Assembly: GCA_964058845.1 (NCBI GenBank)
Contig: CAXKVR010000023.1
Coordinates: 1 to 49,355, forward strand
Direction: 5' to 3'
Source of the DNA: Carex sylvatica
Lineage: Eukaryota; Streptophyta; Magnoliopsida; Poales; Cyperaceae
Length of the DNA stretch: 49,355 nt
Shown: positions 1 to 9,600 of the stretch, piece by piece
Layout: each line of letters opens with the position of its first letter
How positions within the stretch are numbered: position 1 is the first letter of the stretch
Made by a program: the position numbers and the translations under genes
Notes under the pieces: model-generated
What the model was told of the DNA's origin: nothing
Database searches by the model: none
Seen by the model: only the letters and a program-made list of their open reading frames with translations

Positions 1-262
1 AAACAGTTAATCCGAACCGTTAGATGCGATCTATATATTAAGATGTGCTTGGAGACCAAATTTTACATTTTTTGAAATTTTTTTACTATTTTTTTAGATT
101 TATTGAAAATCGCTGTTTTTTATGGTCCAGATTTGCTAAAAACAGCGATTTTCAATAAATCTAAAAAAATAGTAAAAAAATTCCAAAAAATGTAAAATTT
201 GGTCTCTAAGCACATCTTAATATATAGATCGCATCTAATATTCGGATTGACTATTTAGACTT
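1..262. repeat. Foldback MITE copy A, left edge cut by window
   Basis: Two arms of about 110 bp are near-perfect inverted repeats around a short loop near 121-145. The arm contains the core GCTTGGAGACCAAATTTTAC followed by a T-rich tract, and an AAAATCGCTG inner stem. The same core recurs at 345-560, 19037-19462, 19681-19988 and 19995-20402, so this is a dispersed family. The outer end of the left arm lies outside the window. No coding capacity is visible. The class is inferred as a MITE with long terminal inverted repeats. Confidence 0.8.
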
Positions 263-344
263 TGAAAAAGGAGAGAACTGATTTGAAAGATAGGGTGCAT
301 TTGGGTGCATTTGAACCCTCCTCATATTGTATATATTCGTTTTC

Positions 345-560
345 AAGGTTCTAACTATCGATCCGAATCTCTCAACATGATATACATACTAAAATATGCT
401 TAGGGATGAAATTTTATAATTTTTGCAAATATTTTTACTATTTTTTATGACAGGTACAAAATCACTTTATCTTGATCGTTCAAAAATAATGATTTTCTGC
501 CTATCTAAAAAAATAGTAAAAATTTTCTAAAAAATTTAAAATCTCGTCTCCAAGCATATT
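345..560. repeat. Degenerate foldback MITE copy B
   Basis: This is a weaker inverted repeat of the same family as the one at the window start: one arm reads towards ATGCTTAGGGATGAAATTTT, the other has TCGTCTCCAAGCATATT. The arms have diverged more than in the other copies, so it is probably older. Confidence 0.55.
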
Positions 561-770
561 AGACTTTATAAATAAAGATGTAATATATAAGGTATGATGA
601 GGTACAAAAGGCACGAGATATTGCTGGTAACCGATGTCAAAACTTTAGTACACCTTTCACAGGTTTGATTGCTCGGACTTGTTATCCTCATTGTATTTTC
701 CAACCATATTCAAGTACTCTAAAGCATCTGAATTGGTCCTCCGAATTTTCTTTTTTTGGAAGCCTGAAAT
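561..770. other. Unassigned stretch between foldback and CACTA repeats
   Basis: No gene or clear repeat is seen. One plus-strand frame stays open for about 45 codons from near 600 but has no recognisable domain. The expected left CACTA terminus (CACTACTACAGAA-like) is not found here, so the left end of the CACTA element is either deleted or outside the window. Confidence 0.4.
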
Positions 771-774
771 ATCT

Positions 775-1030
775 GTGGGATCTCTACACAGATATTTATT
801 AAAGAATCAGCGTAGAAAGCCGTGAGAGAGCTACACGGATATTTATTAGGAAATGTACACGGGATATTGTTTAAATAACAGTGTAGAAAGCCTTGAGAGA
901 GCCACACAGATATTTAATTAAAAAACCGTGAAGAAAGGTAGAAATTGTACACGGATGTTTGTTTAAATAACAGTGTAGAAAGATTGTGAGAGCTACACGG
1001 ATGTTTAATAAAGAGCCATGTAGAAAGGTT
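775..1030. repeat. CACTA subterminal repeat array, left side
   Basis: About six copies of TACACGGATRTTTATT-like units alternate with GTGTAGAAAG-like units, in both orientations, spaced 20-45 bp. The short minus-strand ORFs over this array are repeat artefacts and not genes. Confidence 0.7.
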
Positions 1031-1079
1031 GTTGTAGGGTTTTGGTTGTATAAAAGACATTCTTCCAGCACCGTTTTGA

Positions 1080-1580
1080 TCAATTAATATTCTCTCTTTG
1101 TATTGAATGTTGGTCTGATTTCTGCGCACAACGAGACCGGATCTGAGATCTTTGAAGTTAATTTGCATTTATCCTCTCTATCTTGCTAAGGTTAGTCATA
1201 TATATATTTCTCTTTTCTTTCTCTAATTTTCTGTTACTAATTATTATTGCTTAATTATTTAGGTCAATTATTATTTAATGCATGCATGCTTGATATGTTA
1301 AGATAATATAAATAATTAGTGTATTGTGGTCCAATAACCGACCTATTGATGCTTTTAGGTCCATGCCCGTTCAAAATTAATTCAATAGGGATTAATTTTG
1401 ATAGTCCCCCGTTTGGGACTGCTCTTTGAATATTGTGTCTCATTTAGAATGTGAACACATATTAGCGGGATTTAATTAGTATTTTGAGAAAAGTTCGACA
1501 GTATTTCTCTTTATTGCTCCCACGAGTATGTGATTTTTACGCATACTTGGGGAGTTAAGGAGAAATGCTGCCGAATTTAT
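1080..1580. other. Leader-like region of the CACTA element
   Basis: No coding frame. A long imperfect inverted repeat links TTCGACAGTATTTCTC (about 1494-1510) with GGAGAAATGCTGCCGAA (about 1559-1575) and encloses a second hairpin built on CGAGTATGTG and CGCATACTTG. It directly precedes an ATG at 1582, so I infer a 5' untranslated leader of the former transposon gene. Confidence 0.4.
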
Positions 1581-1581
1581 C

Positions 1582-2330
1582 ATGGATTCTTCACAGCCCA
1601 AAGGAAACATCACTTCTCAGCAGTCCAAAAAAAATCTGCCATGTTGTATCAAAGTAAGCAATAATAATTCACTTGGTTTGATTTTTTTTTAATTATAACA
1701 AATTGTGGAATTGCTAATTACAGTCACTTAATTTTGTATGGGCTTTTGTGAAATATATTAAAGATGGTGGATTGCAAAGCACGGGCAAGCACAAAAATAG
1801 ATTGAATTGGAAGTGGATGATGGTGAGCACACTATAATTGTATAATTTCATATTTTGTTCAAAAATTATTGTCATTCTAACATAGGCCGCTAAATATAAA
1901 TTTCAGTGCCCGCAACAGGAGTCCGGTTGGAAATGCGGTTATTACACGATGATTTATATGTATCACTTTGTCGAAAGCATACAATTCAAATGACCACAAT
2001 ATCCGGTATGTAATTAATATTAACATTCATATGTTTGCCTTGACTTGTCCATATAATTAATATTAATTTTCTCTAATATTTTATTATATTAAATTTGTTT
2101 TATTAGTTGCATTGTTATAATTACAATATTTATTTCTATAAAGAAAAACAGAGATGTAGTTGCTATATTGTATTTTTGTAACTTATATATTTTGAATTTT
2201 TGTAGTATACATCAAAGCAAATGAGTTACTCCAAGGAGCAGATAGATTATTTTAGATGTATGTGGGCAAGGTGGTTTCAACATGAATTTTGTAAATCAGA
2301 ATATGGAAATTCTCTGTTTTGGAATTGATC
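1582..2330 (+). pseudogene. Ulp1/SENP-like C48 peptidase remnant of the CACTA element
   Basis: Two exon-like pieces remain. The piece at about 1907-1972 reads CPQQESGWKCGYYTMIYMYH, which matches the catalytic-cysteine block (x-x-CGYYxMxYM) of Ulp1-type peptidases carried by plant CACTA and MULE elements; a stop follows soon after. The piece at about 2211-2328 reads SYSKEQIDYFRCMWARWFQ, like the family's C-terminal helix. A start-like ATG at 1582 opens MDSSQPKGNITSQQ, which cannot be joined to the rest without a large deletion. The histidine and aspartate of the catalytic triad are missing. The gene is certainly non-functional; family assignment is fairly sure. Confidence 0.65.
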
Positions 2331-2389
2331 TGATTTTAAATGGCTAGCAAACTGGAGGCTAGTGCAAAAAAAAATATTGAAAAAAATAA

Positions 2390-2562
2390 GATCATTCTAC
2401 ATTGATATTTAACCAAAGTTCGTGTAGAAATATAATTAAAAAGCAAATAAAAATACATGAGAGCTACACGTCTGTTACTATAATAATCCATGTAAAAATA
2501 GTTATTCTACACGGATATTTAGATAGAAGTACGTGTAGAAAGAGTGATCGTAAACGGCTGTT
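2390..2562. repeat. CACTA subterminal repeats, piece left of the LTR insertion
   Basis: Units with CTACACGGATATTTAGATAG and CGTGTAGAAAG continue up to the LTR insertion and resume at 5060, showing that the LTR element landed within the repeat array. Confidence 0.65.
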
Positions 2563-2567
2563 TATGT

Positions 2568-2572
2568 AAAAC
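2568..2572. repeat. Target site duplication AAAAC, left
   Basis: Matches 5050-5054 exactly and bounds the LTR-like insertion. Confidence 0.75.
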
Positions 2573-4119
2573 TGTTATGTTATGAAATTTTTACAATTAA
2601 TTTTCAAGTGATTTAAAAGCAAGAATCAAAAATCGTGCTAATAAAATAGAAGTTTAAACCTTAATTAAGGTTTTCCTCGATAAGTAAATCAAGTGTGAAT
2701 CAAAACCGCGTCGAAAATACGTTTAATCCGCACTTGATATTAGTGCGTCCGCACTGTAGTATTTTTCTGTGTTTTCTGTGCCGTTTAAATTCTAACAAGT
2801 GCTGAGTGCGGGTGGCCGACTCGCACTGAAAATGAGTGCGTCCGCACTCAGAGAGACTTTTAACCAAAATCCCAGATTTTCTTTCTTTTTCTTTCTCCCT
2901 TTCTCCTCCGTCCCTTTCCCCTATGTTGTGTGTGTTCCGCCAAAAGAAGAAGAAAAAGAAAGAGAGCTCTCTCCTCCTCTCAAACCACCTAAAGTCCCGA
3001 GAAATCGAAGTAGAAGCGAGAAATTGGCCGTAGATCTCTCCTAGCCCCTTCTATTCGGTATTTATTTCTTTCCTCTTCTCTCTTGAAACCTCATATTTTC
3101 TCAATCGTTCAGGTTTTTGTTTTAAACCTAAGATTTGTGTTTGAATTTCTTGTAGACTAGTCCTTTGAGTTTCCTTGTTAGTTATTTGTCAATTTTTCTC
3201 TCGATTTCGTCTCAATTTTGGGATTTCCAATTTTAGGATTTTCGGTACCAAATCTAAAATTACAAAATGTGGTTGATTGATTAGGCTAATCTGATCAAAT
3301 AGACTTGTAATCGGTAGGGTTACCTTTTGATCTTGAAATGCTAGCACGTGTATCGGTTAATTTGAATTTTGATCAAATTAAGGTTTAACCAATCGGTAAA
3401 TTGAATTATTACGGGAACCAAATTAGTGAAGTAGTAAATAAATTGTTACCAAATTGAGATGGTATATGGTTTAGAGGACCTAATTGCAAAGTGCGTGATG
3501 GTTAAGAGGTGTTAAGTAAGAAAACCGATAAAAAAATGGTATACGAATCAGGTTAAGAAAATAGGAAATGACTTGTGTCACCCAATTGAACCTCCCGACC
3601 ATTGAACCAAGTCTAAACCAAATGAATACGTATAATATAGGTGTAGGCTCGGTCGATCAGGACTTTACGGGGTAATGTGAGACGTCGGATCCATAATCTC
3701 GCAGTATGCTCGTCATAATCAAGTACGGGGTTCTTGAACTTGTTTGATATTTCATTTTCAGAAATTAAATTCTTTCTCGATTGCCATGTTGGTTGCTTGA
3801 TTGTTGCATAATTTAGAATTTATTTTGTATATTTGATTGTTGCATGATTGGAATGGCTTGAAATTAGGTGCATAACCCAATTAATGTAGGTCCGAATTGT
3901 TGTGATATGGTTGATTTGCATATTCGTATGGTTGTCAATAGAATTGTTCTATTATGGTTTGATTATGGTTGAAAGTCACCACGAATTGCTGATTGTGAAA
4001 TTATTGTGAATGAACTTGCAAAGTTGAGCTGTATAGCTGACTTTGATCCCAGGATCCTTCTGGCGCATTAGGTGAATGACCCTCATGGTTTTTCAGTACC
4101 GATTGGAACGAGGGATGGG

Positions 4120-4180
4120 TGACTCTATACATATATATATATATTTATATGTTGATTGTGATTGTGATTGTGATTGTGGG
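4120..4180. repeat. AT microsatellite and GATTGT tandem repeat
   Basis: An (AT)n run is followed by four GATTGT-type hexamers. It lies inside the LTR-like insertion. Confidence 0.7.
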
Positions 4181-4334
4181 TGACTCGTGTGTAACGTCTG
4201 TGGCTCGGGGGCATTATCCTACGTGATAATGCATTTGGAAGGTCAATTAAATGTTACGATATTTTGAATGATTTCAAAGTGAATTTTCATTATATGACTT
4301 TAAACCAGACTTTAGTAAACGGTTAAGCCAAAGC

Positions 4335-4455
4335 ACTGCAGATGGGTGTCAGATAAAGAGTCCAGCTCGGTGAAACATTTGTAGGTGCCAGTAACCCTAC
4401 AGATGAGGGTCAGATAAAAGAGTTCAACTCGATGGAACATCTGTAGGTGCTACTA
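4335..4455. repeat. Tandem duplication of about 65 bp
   Basis: GCAGATGGGTGTCAGATAAA...ACATTTGTAGGTGC is followed by a diverged copy, ACAGATGAGGGTCAGATAAA...ACATCTGTAGGTGC. Both lie inside the LTR-like insertion. Confidence 0.65.
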
Positions 4456-4980
4456 GCCTTATTAAAATGAGTTAAGGCTGTTATGTTCTCGTTTGAACTT
4501 CATCTTGGAAATTCCATTAGTTGTATTTCAGTTGATTATTCGTTGTCAAGCATATGCATTCATTTATATATTGTGGTAGAACTGTTAATGTGATTTTGTA
4601 TGGATTTCATTTTGTGAACATGGAGTCTGATTGCAAGTCCAATAACCTGATTGTAGCAAATTCGCATTGAGATATCATTTCTCATCCCCACCATTTGGGT
4701 TCTTTTTACAGGGTACGGTGTGGCTTATTCAGGAAAAGCACGCGAGTAGTAGGCCCTCGGTACATGTCACCATATTACCTTAGGAGCTGTTTTGTTATTT
4801 AACTAGAGATGCATAGATTGTTTTATTGTATAGTCTCTATGTTTTACCTTGTGGTTGGTATTTGTACAAGATACTTTTGATGTATTATACTCTGACCAGA
4901 CTGTGTACTCTGATATATATATATGAACTTTGTTTTATATTATTTTTGTCGTGAATTTCTGAGTGTATGTTGAACTGCCT

Positions 4981-5010
4981 TGTAAGCATACACGGAGTTG
5001 TATGCTTACG
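4981..5010. other. Hairpin near the LTR 3' end
   Basis: GTAAGCATACA and TGTATGCTTAC form an 11-bp stem around a short CGGAGT loop, about 40 bp before the LTR terminus. By analogy to retrotransposon R/U5 regions this could be a 3'-processing structure; that role is inferred. Confidence 0.5.
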
Positions 5011-5049
5011 GCGGGGGACTGTCGCGACCCGTGGCCATGGGGTGTGACA

Positions 5050-5054
5050 AAAAC
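5050..5054. repeat. Target site duplication AAAAC, right
   Basis: Matches 2568-2572 exactly. Confidence 0.75.
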
Positions 5055-5059
5055 TCCGT

Positions 5060-5482
5060 GTTGTTCTCCAGAAATTGTACACGGTTGTTTATATAATAAG
5101 CCGTGTAGAAATACTAATTGTACACGGATATTAATCTAAACGTCCGTGTAGACAGAGTAATCATACCCGGCTGTTTATGTAATAATCCACGTAGCTCGGT
5201 TATGGAGAGCGCCACTGGTAAGGAATTGTACACGGTTGTTTATGTATTAATCCGTGTAGAAATACTAATTGTACACGAATATTAAGCTAAACGCCAGTGT
5301 AAAAATTTGAATCGGACACGGCTTTTTATGTAATAATCCGTGTAGCTCTCAGTAATCGCACATGAGTAAATATCCGTGTATAATATATTCTGAAATTTCT
5401 GCACCCTCACACTCTACACGGCAGGAAATTCGTGTAGCTCATCCAATTATGTTCGTGTGCAATCTCTTATTCTGTAGTAGTG
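5060..5482. repeat. CACTA subterminal repeats and right terminus
   Basis: Units TGTACACGGTTGTTTAT, CCGTGTAGAAATAC and GTGTAGCTC repeat with spacing of about 40-75 bp, then the TIR ends in CTGTAGTAGTG at 5482. Confidence 0.8.
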
Positions 5483-5485
5483 AAT

Positions 5486-6169
5486 TATGGTAATATGTTG
5501 AAATGAGTGTTCAGTTGTATCATGAAATTTGTGGGAAATCTTTGTTTATTTTTCAAATTTGTATTTTTATTCAAATTTCTCATCTAAATTTGTACAAAAA
5601 ATAATTTCTGTGGAGCTGGAGATAAGTCAGTATATCTTGACATAAGTTGAATATATAAATATTTAGATATTTAATACATAATATATCATCTAAAAGGTAA
5701 TTGTAAAATATCATCCCCAAATATAAATATGTAATTTAGAATGTATTTCGTAAATGGATGTAAATGTATTTCATAAAAAAAAAAATTATATATATGTTAT
5801 TAGTCGGATTTGGACAGATCAACTTAGTCCCACAAATATTATTGTAAAAAGAATAGAACTCTTTATATATAGATCTCTAATGCATTAATTAATAGTATTG
5901 TAAATTGTAAGAGAGGAGAAAGATTGTTTAAAAAAAGATGCTTTTGACATGGAGACTGGAGAGTGCTGAGTGAGAATGGAGTGGAGTGGAGAGAGGAGAG
6001 AGATTTTGGGAAGAAATTACGGATTTTTGATTGAATTTGTTTTTTTTTTCTATCAAAACAGTATTGTTGGAACTTGAAAGGTAATTTGTTCTTTCCTATC
6101 AAAACAATATTGTTGAAAGGTAAAATGGGAACTGCGTGGGATTTTAAATGGGAAAAAACGGAGCTACGG
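5486..6169. other. Intergenic, AT-rich; short tandem duplication near 6048-6120
   Basis: No gene is seen. CTATCAAAACARTATTGTTG occurs twice (about 6049 and 6098), a local duplication of about 50 bp. An open minus-strand frame (5863-6219) crosses the boundary of the hAT insertion and lacks any domain. Confidence 0.5.
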
Positions 6170-6177
6170 ATCAGCAC

Positions 6178-6967
6178 TAGGGGTGGCAACGCTCTATTAA
6201 AGAGCGAGCTAAGCCGCACTCGTACTTGGCTTGTTGGTGTATCAAGCTGAGCGATTGAGTTTGAATTTTACGTCCCGAGCTAAAACTATTGCTCAAGACC
6301 GACTCGTGGCTTGTCCGAGCGAGCTGAGCTAGCTCGTTACTAGCTTGACAGATTTATAAATTTGTATATTTTCTTTCCTGCTATATCTTAAATTTTCATA
6401 ACACATATTATCAATTATGGTTAAAACAAAATAATATTTACATGACTAATTACTGAAGAATACTCTTAATTCAATTGTAATTAAACAAATCAACTACTAT
6501 AAATTAAGTTTACAACTAAATTCATATATACAAATATATCAAAATCCTAAATTCATAAAAATATATTCACATAGTAAATTCATGCATAGCAAATCAAACA
6601 AATTCATACAAATTAACTTAATTACTTATAATTAATTCACACATATTTCATACAAAATTACCAATCAACTTAAACACAGTCCAAAGTGCAATTGTCATAG
6701 CACTAGCTATAACATCTATAAACCATAATATCCCAATCTAAAGTTAATGAATCTGATTAAACTATTAAACTATGTATATTAAATAGCTCGTTAACGGTCG
6801 AGCTAGCTTGTGCCGAGCCAGGCCAAACTCAAACTCGTTAATTTTGGCTCGAGTATGTAACAAGCGAGCTAATTTTAACTCGATCCACTAACGAACGAGC
6901 TGTTATCGATCAAGTCACAAACAAATACCAAACGGACCACGAGCCACAAACTTTTTTGCCAGTCCTA
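6178..6967. mobile_element. Non-autonomous hAT transposon (790 bp)
   Basis: The left end TAGGGGTGGCAA and right end TTTGCCAGTCCTA are imperfect inverted repeats of the hAT type. They are bounded by a perfect 8-bp duplication ATCAGCAC (6170-6177 and 6968-6975), the size made by hAT transposases. Subterminal GAGCTCG-like motifs are abundant near both ends (6195-6345 and 6785-6900), while the centre is AT-rich. No transposase is encoded, so it must have been mobilised in trans. Confidence 0.9.
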
Positions 6968-7021
6968 ATCAGCACTGGAAAAATACCCATATTATTTCCC
7001 ATAAAACCGAACATGTTTTCA

Positions 7022-7056
7022 GTGTATGTGGAAGTGGAAGTGGAAGTGGAAGTGCC
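7022..7056. repeat. GTGGAA microsatellite
   Basis: Several consecutive GTGGAA hexamers. Confidence 0.8.
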
Positions 7057-7089
7057 GTGGAACTAAGGCCCAAGGGTTATGTGCAGTTT

Positions 7090-7305
7090 GGAGGTACGTG
7101 AATGCGTATCCTCTGCATTAACTTAAAAGAGAACCTTTTGAGTTTAATGCATGTTGGCCCTCTGATGAGGATTGGAGCCAGTTCAGAATTCGCCTATGAC
7201 GTACGGGGCCCTTTAATATTAATGTGGATCTCAATCAGCGGTTCAGATCTATTAACGTACAATGAGTTAATGCAGGAATACAAATTCGAAGGTGCGTAGG
7301 TATCA
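7090..7305. repeat. Foldback-like repeat related to 48880-49125
   Basis: GCGTATCCTCTGCATTAACT near 7104 and GAGTTAATGCAGGAATACAA near 7264 are inverted with respect to each other. The same terminal sequence, ending TTAATGCAGAGGATACGAAT, recurs near 49092-49120 together with a GGTTCAGATSTATTAA block, so it is a dispersed family. No coding function. Confidence 0.5.
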
Positions 7306-8470
7306 TTGGTTCTGCACAAAGGTGTGTTGATGGTAAGATTGGAACAAAGACAATTGAGTTTTTTTTTGAAACGTAAAGAATACTGGAATTTTTTTTTCTT
7401 TCTAAATAGTAGTTAAGTTTTTTTGAAAAAAGAGTTGAATTTTTTTCCAAAATAGAAGTAGTACTGGAATTTTCTTTAACATAATAAAATACTTTGGGTC
7501 TATTTTTTATTTTTGCCAAATTCATCTATGCTATCTAAAAACTCAGGTACTTTTTTGTTTCCTTTTATTATTTAATAATAATTCTAATTTTTTTTTTTCG
7601 AAATAACAGTTTCTATATGTTAGAATTTAGTTTGATTCCGATTGGTTCTGCTTATAATATTGTTGTCGTTAGTATCAAAATAAGATTTTTTTTTTTTTGA
7701 AGGTTGGCTTTCGCCAACAGATATATTAATAAAAAAAAAAGTTTATTTACAAAGATATTCAAATAACTTAAGAATTGTTTGATACAGATTGGTGTAGGAT
7801 CGATCGGTTTGTTTTATTGTGTTGCACAGCCTGTTTGATATCATGCATATTAATTAGTGTCGTATTAGTACCAAACTAGCATGAGGGCTTAACCATACAA
7901 TATTTTGCCTGATTGTTAATTAGTGTTTGTTTCGTAGTATCAACAACATGATATTGACCCCAAACATAATATCCTTTACAAGCGGCTGTGAATTGCATCT
8001 GGTATATTAGGTATATATATTGTACAATTCTATCTTCTTTTTTCCAAATATACCCTTGATATATTTATTTAATTGCTTTGATTAAAATCATTGGACTAGC
8101 TACATATATATACTGAAAGTTAAACATATATTGCAGTACAGAAGAAAATGGGAGGGGGCCGTGAGAGCGGAGGGAGAAGGTGGTCATGTTTTGGAGAGTA
8201 TATCTTTGCATATATAGCCCATTTTTTTTTTTTTATATATATAAAGTCCGTAGGTAATTTCATTTATTTGAAGAGTTACTGAGTAACTGTTACATAAGAT
8301 TAGACAATAAATATTTTATAAAGTGTATAGTTGTAAACAAATTAAAAATGCATAAAGGTATGTGTATTTTATGGACACAAATTTGATCATTCTTGCTTTA
8401 TGAAAATGATAGGAGCATACTGATTGTTTCCTCTGTGCACAAAATTATCCTGCCGTCATACTTCATCGTA
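7306..8470. other. Intergenic, AT-rich, no gene seen
   Basis: Long T tracts dominate. At about 7688-7740 a T run, the small hairpin GTTGGCTTTCGCCAAC and an A run resemble the 3' end of a LINE or SINE, but no coding part follows. The rest gives no recognisable signal. Confidence 0.4.
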
Positions 8471-8476
8471 GAAGAT

Positions 8477-8622
8477 ACTGAATCAAATTGGACCGATAAC
8501 TGAATCAACTAAATCGGAATAGTCACTACTCAGAAGTCCCAATAGAGACACTGAATTAAACCAGACCAGAAACTGAATCGACCAGACCTAGACAGTCACC
8601 ACTCAGAGGTTCCAATGAAGAG
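8477..8622. repeat. Tandem duplication of about 72 bp
   Basis: TACTGAATCAAATTGGACC...GTCACTACTCAGAAGTCCCA is followed by a diverged copy, CACTGAATTAAACCAGACC...GTCACCACTCAGAGGTTCCA. Confidence 0.65.
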
Positions 8623-8773
8623 CCGCTAATGTGGGAGCCAGAAAGAAGGAAGGGAGAAGAGGAAGAGAAGAAAGAAAACACATAACAAAAGAAAGAAAAC
8701 ACATAACAAACACCAACACAAACCAAAACATATAAAATAAGTATCTATATGTACAGCTCATTCCACCCACTCT

Positions 8774-9112
8774 TGTTGGATCATACATCCAACGTTGAGC
8801 ATATATGTAATATAATTATGAATTGTATACTATCATATATGATTGTCATAATTAAGTGATATAATATGGAATTAAGATATTAGATAATTTATGTATTCAA
8901 TAGGGTGTGCTCCATAAATGTGTAGAGCAATTTAGGCAAATTTCTAATTATTGATGGACTGATTCAAAAATTTGCAATTCATAAAAGTACATTTTCAGAG
9001 GTCAAAAAACTGTCTTTATAGAGGGCTGTGCAGTCCACACAGATATTGATGCAGTCACACAACTTTTGATGCACCAGCACGGTTTATTGATGCGACAACA
9101 CATTATATCTTT
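8774..9112 (-). mobile_element. Diverged Copia LTR fragment
   Basis: Read on the minus strand, this matches the end half of the 798-bp Copia LTRs at 21365 and 25613. Shared blocks include GAATCAGTCCATCAAT, TTTGCCTAAATTG, TCTACACATTT, TTACATATATGCTCAA and a terminal GTTGG...CCAACA. Many substitutions show it is a much older insertion. The other half of the LTR is missing past about 9112. Confidence 0.75.
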
Positions 9113-9159
9113 TTCAAATTGGTAGATAACCAAAAAGGTTATTCTACATAAGAATCAGT

Positions 9160-9600
9160 AGAGTGAAAAAAACGTGCCGTGCTGTGACGTGACTAACACG
9201 CCGTGACTTTAGTCTCGTGCCGTGTTGTGCCGTGACCAAAATGTCAAGGGGTGTCACGGCATGCGAGTCACACCATGACCCGGGTACCATGACTATTCAC
9301 GTGCCGTGTCCGAATGTAGCAAGACACGTTTCTCACGTTTAACTATTTTTTCATAATTTAAGTTAGTTTCTTCAAGATTCACCATTTGATTAAGACTTAA
9401 CGGTCCTATTTACACGTGACTCGCGTGATTACGTGCCGTGCCGTGATCGGATCTTTAACGTGCAGTGCCGTGACCAAAATGTCAAGGGGTGGTCACAGCA
9501 CGTGAATGGTCACGTCATGCGACACGCGAGTCACAGCACAGAACAGTAACACATGCCGTGCCATTCCGTGCCATTACCGTGCCGTTCCATGACAGAGCCG
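9160..9600. repeat. CGTGCCGTG-rich repeat patch
   Basis: Many CGTGCCGTG, GTGACTCGCGTG and CACGGCATG words stand out against AT-rich surroundings. GCCGTGACCAAAATGTCAAG occurs twice, about 240 bp apart (near 9228 and 9467). This resembles subterminal motif clusters of non-autonomous hAT elements, but no clear termini or duplication were found. Confidence 0.5.

Larger units (their letters stand above)
2573..5049. mobile_element. Solo-LTR-like insertion (2477 bp) inside the CACTA element
   Basis: The segment begins TGTTATG and ends GGTGTGACA, giving the TGT...ACA ends of an LTR, and is flanked by a perfect 5-bp duplication AAAAC (2568-2572 and 5050-5054). No gag or pol frame is seen. It holds a pyrimidine-rich stretch, an AT microsatellite, a GATTGT repeat, a 65-bp tandem duplication and a hairpin near its end. 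Size, ends and duplication best fit a solo LTR of a long-LTR retrotransposon (Ty3/gypsy likely, inferred). A non-coding LARD/TRIM element with short LTRs was considered, but no internal LTR pair is visible. Confidence 0.75.
770..5482. mobile_element. CACTA (En/Spm) DNA transposon, internally deleted, right end present
   Basis: The right terminus reads TTCTGTAGTAGTG at 5470-5482, the reverse complement of the CACTACTACAGAA terminus of plant CACTA elements, followed by AAT, a possible 3-bp target duplication. Subterminal repeats built on TACACGG and CCGTGTAGAAA occur on the left (about 780-1030), in the middle (2390-2560) and on the right (5060-5460), as expected for transposase-binding subterminal repeats. 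Inside are a leader-like region (1080-1580) and a Ulp1 peptidase remnant, but no TNP2-type transposase. A separate LTR insertion occupies 2573-5049. The left terminus is not found. Confidence 0.8.

Noticed and set aside
719..1168. Three short minus-strand frames
   Set aside because: They translate CACTA subterminal repeats, hence the repeated FLHxxLxKHPC-like peptides.
5863..6219. 118-codon minus-strand open frame
   Set aside because: It crosses the exact border of the hAT insertion at 6178, is low-complexity and matches no domain.
8603..8788. 61-aa minus-strand ORF with Phe/Val/Leu run
   Set aside because: Produced by AAGAAAGAAAACACATAAC-type tandem sequence; no domain.
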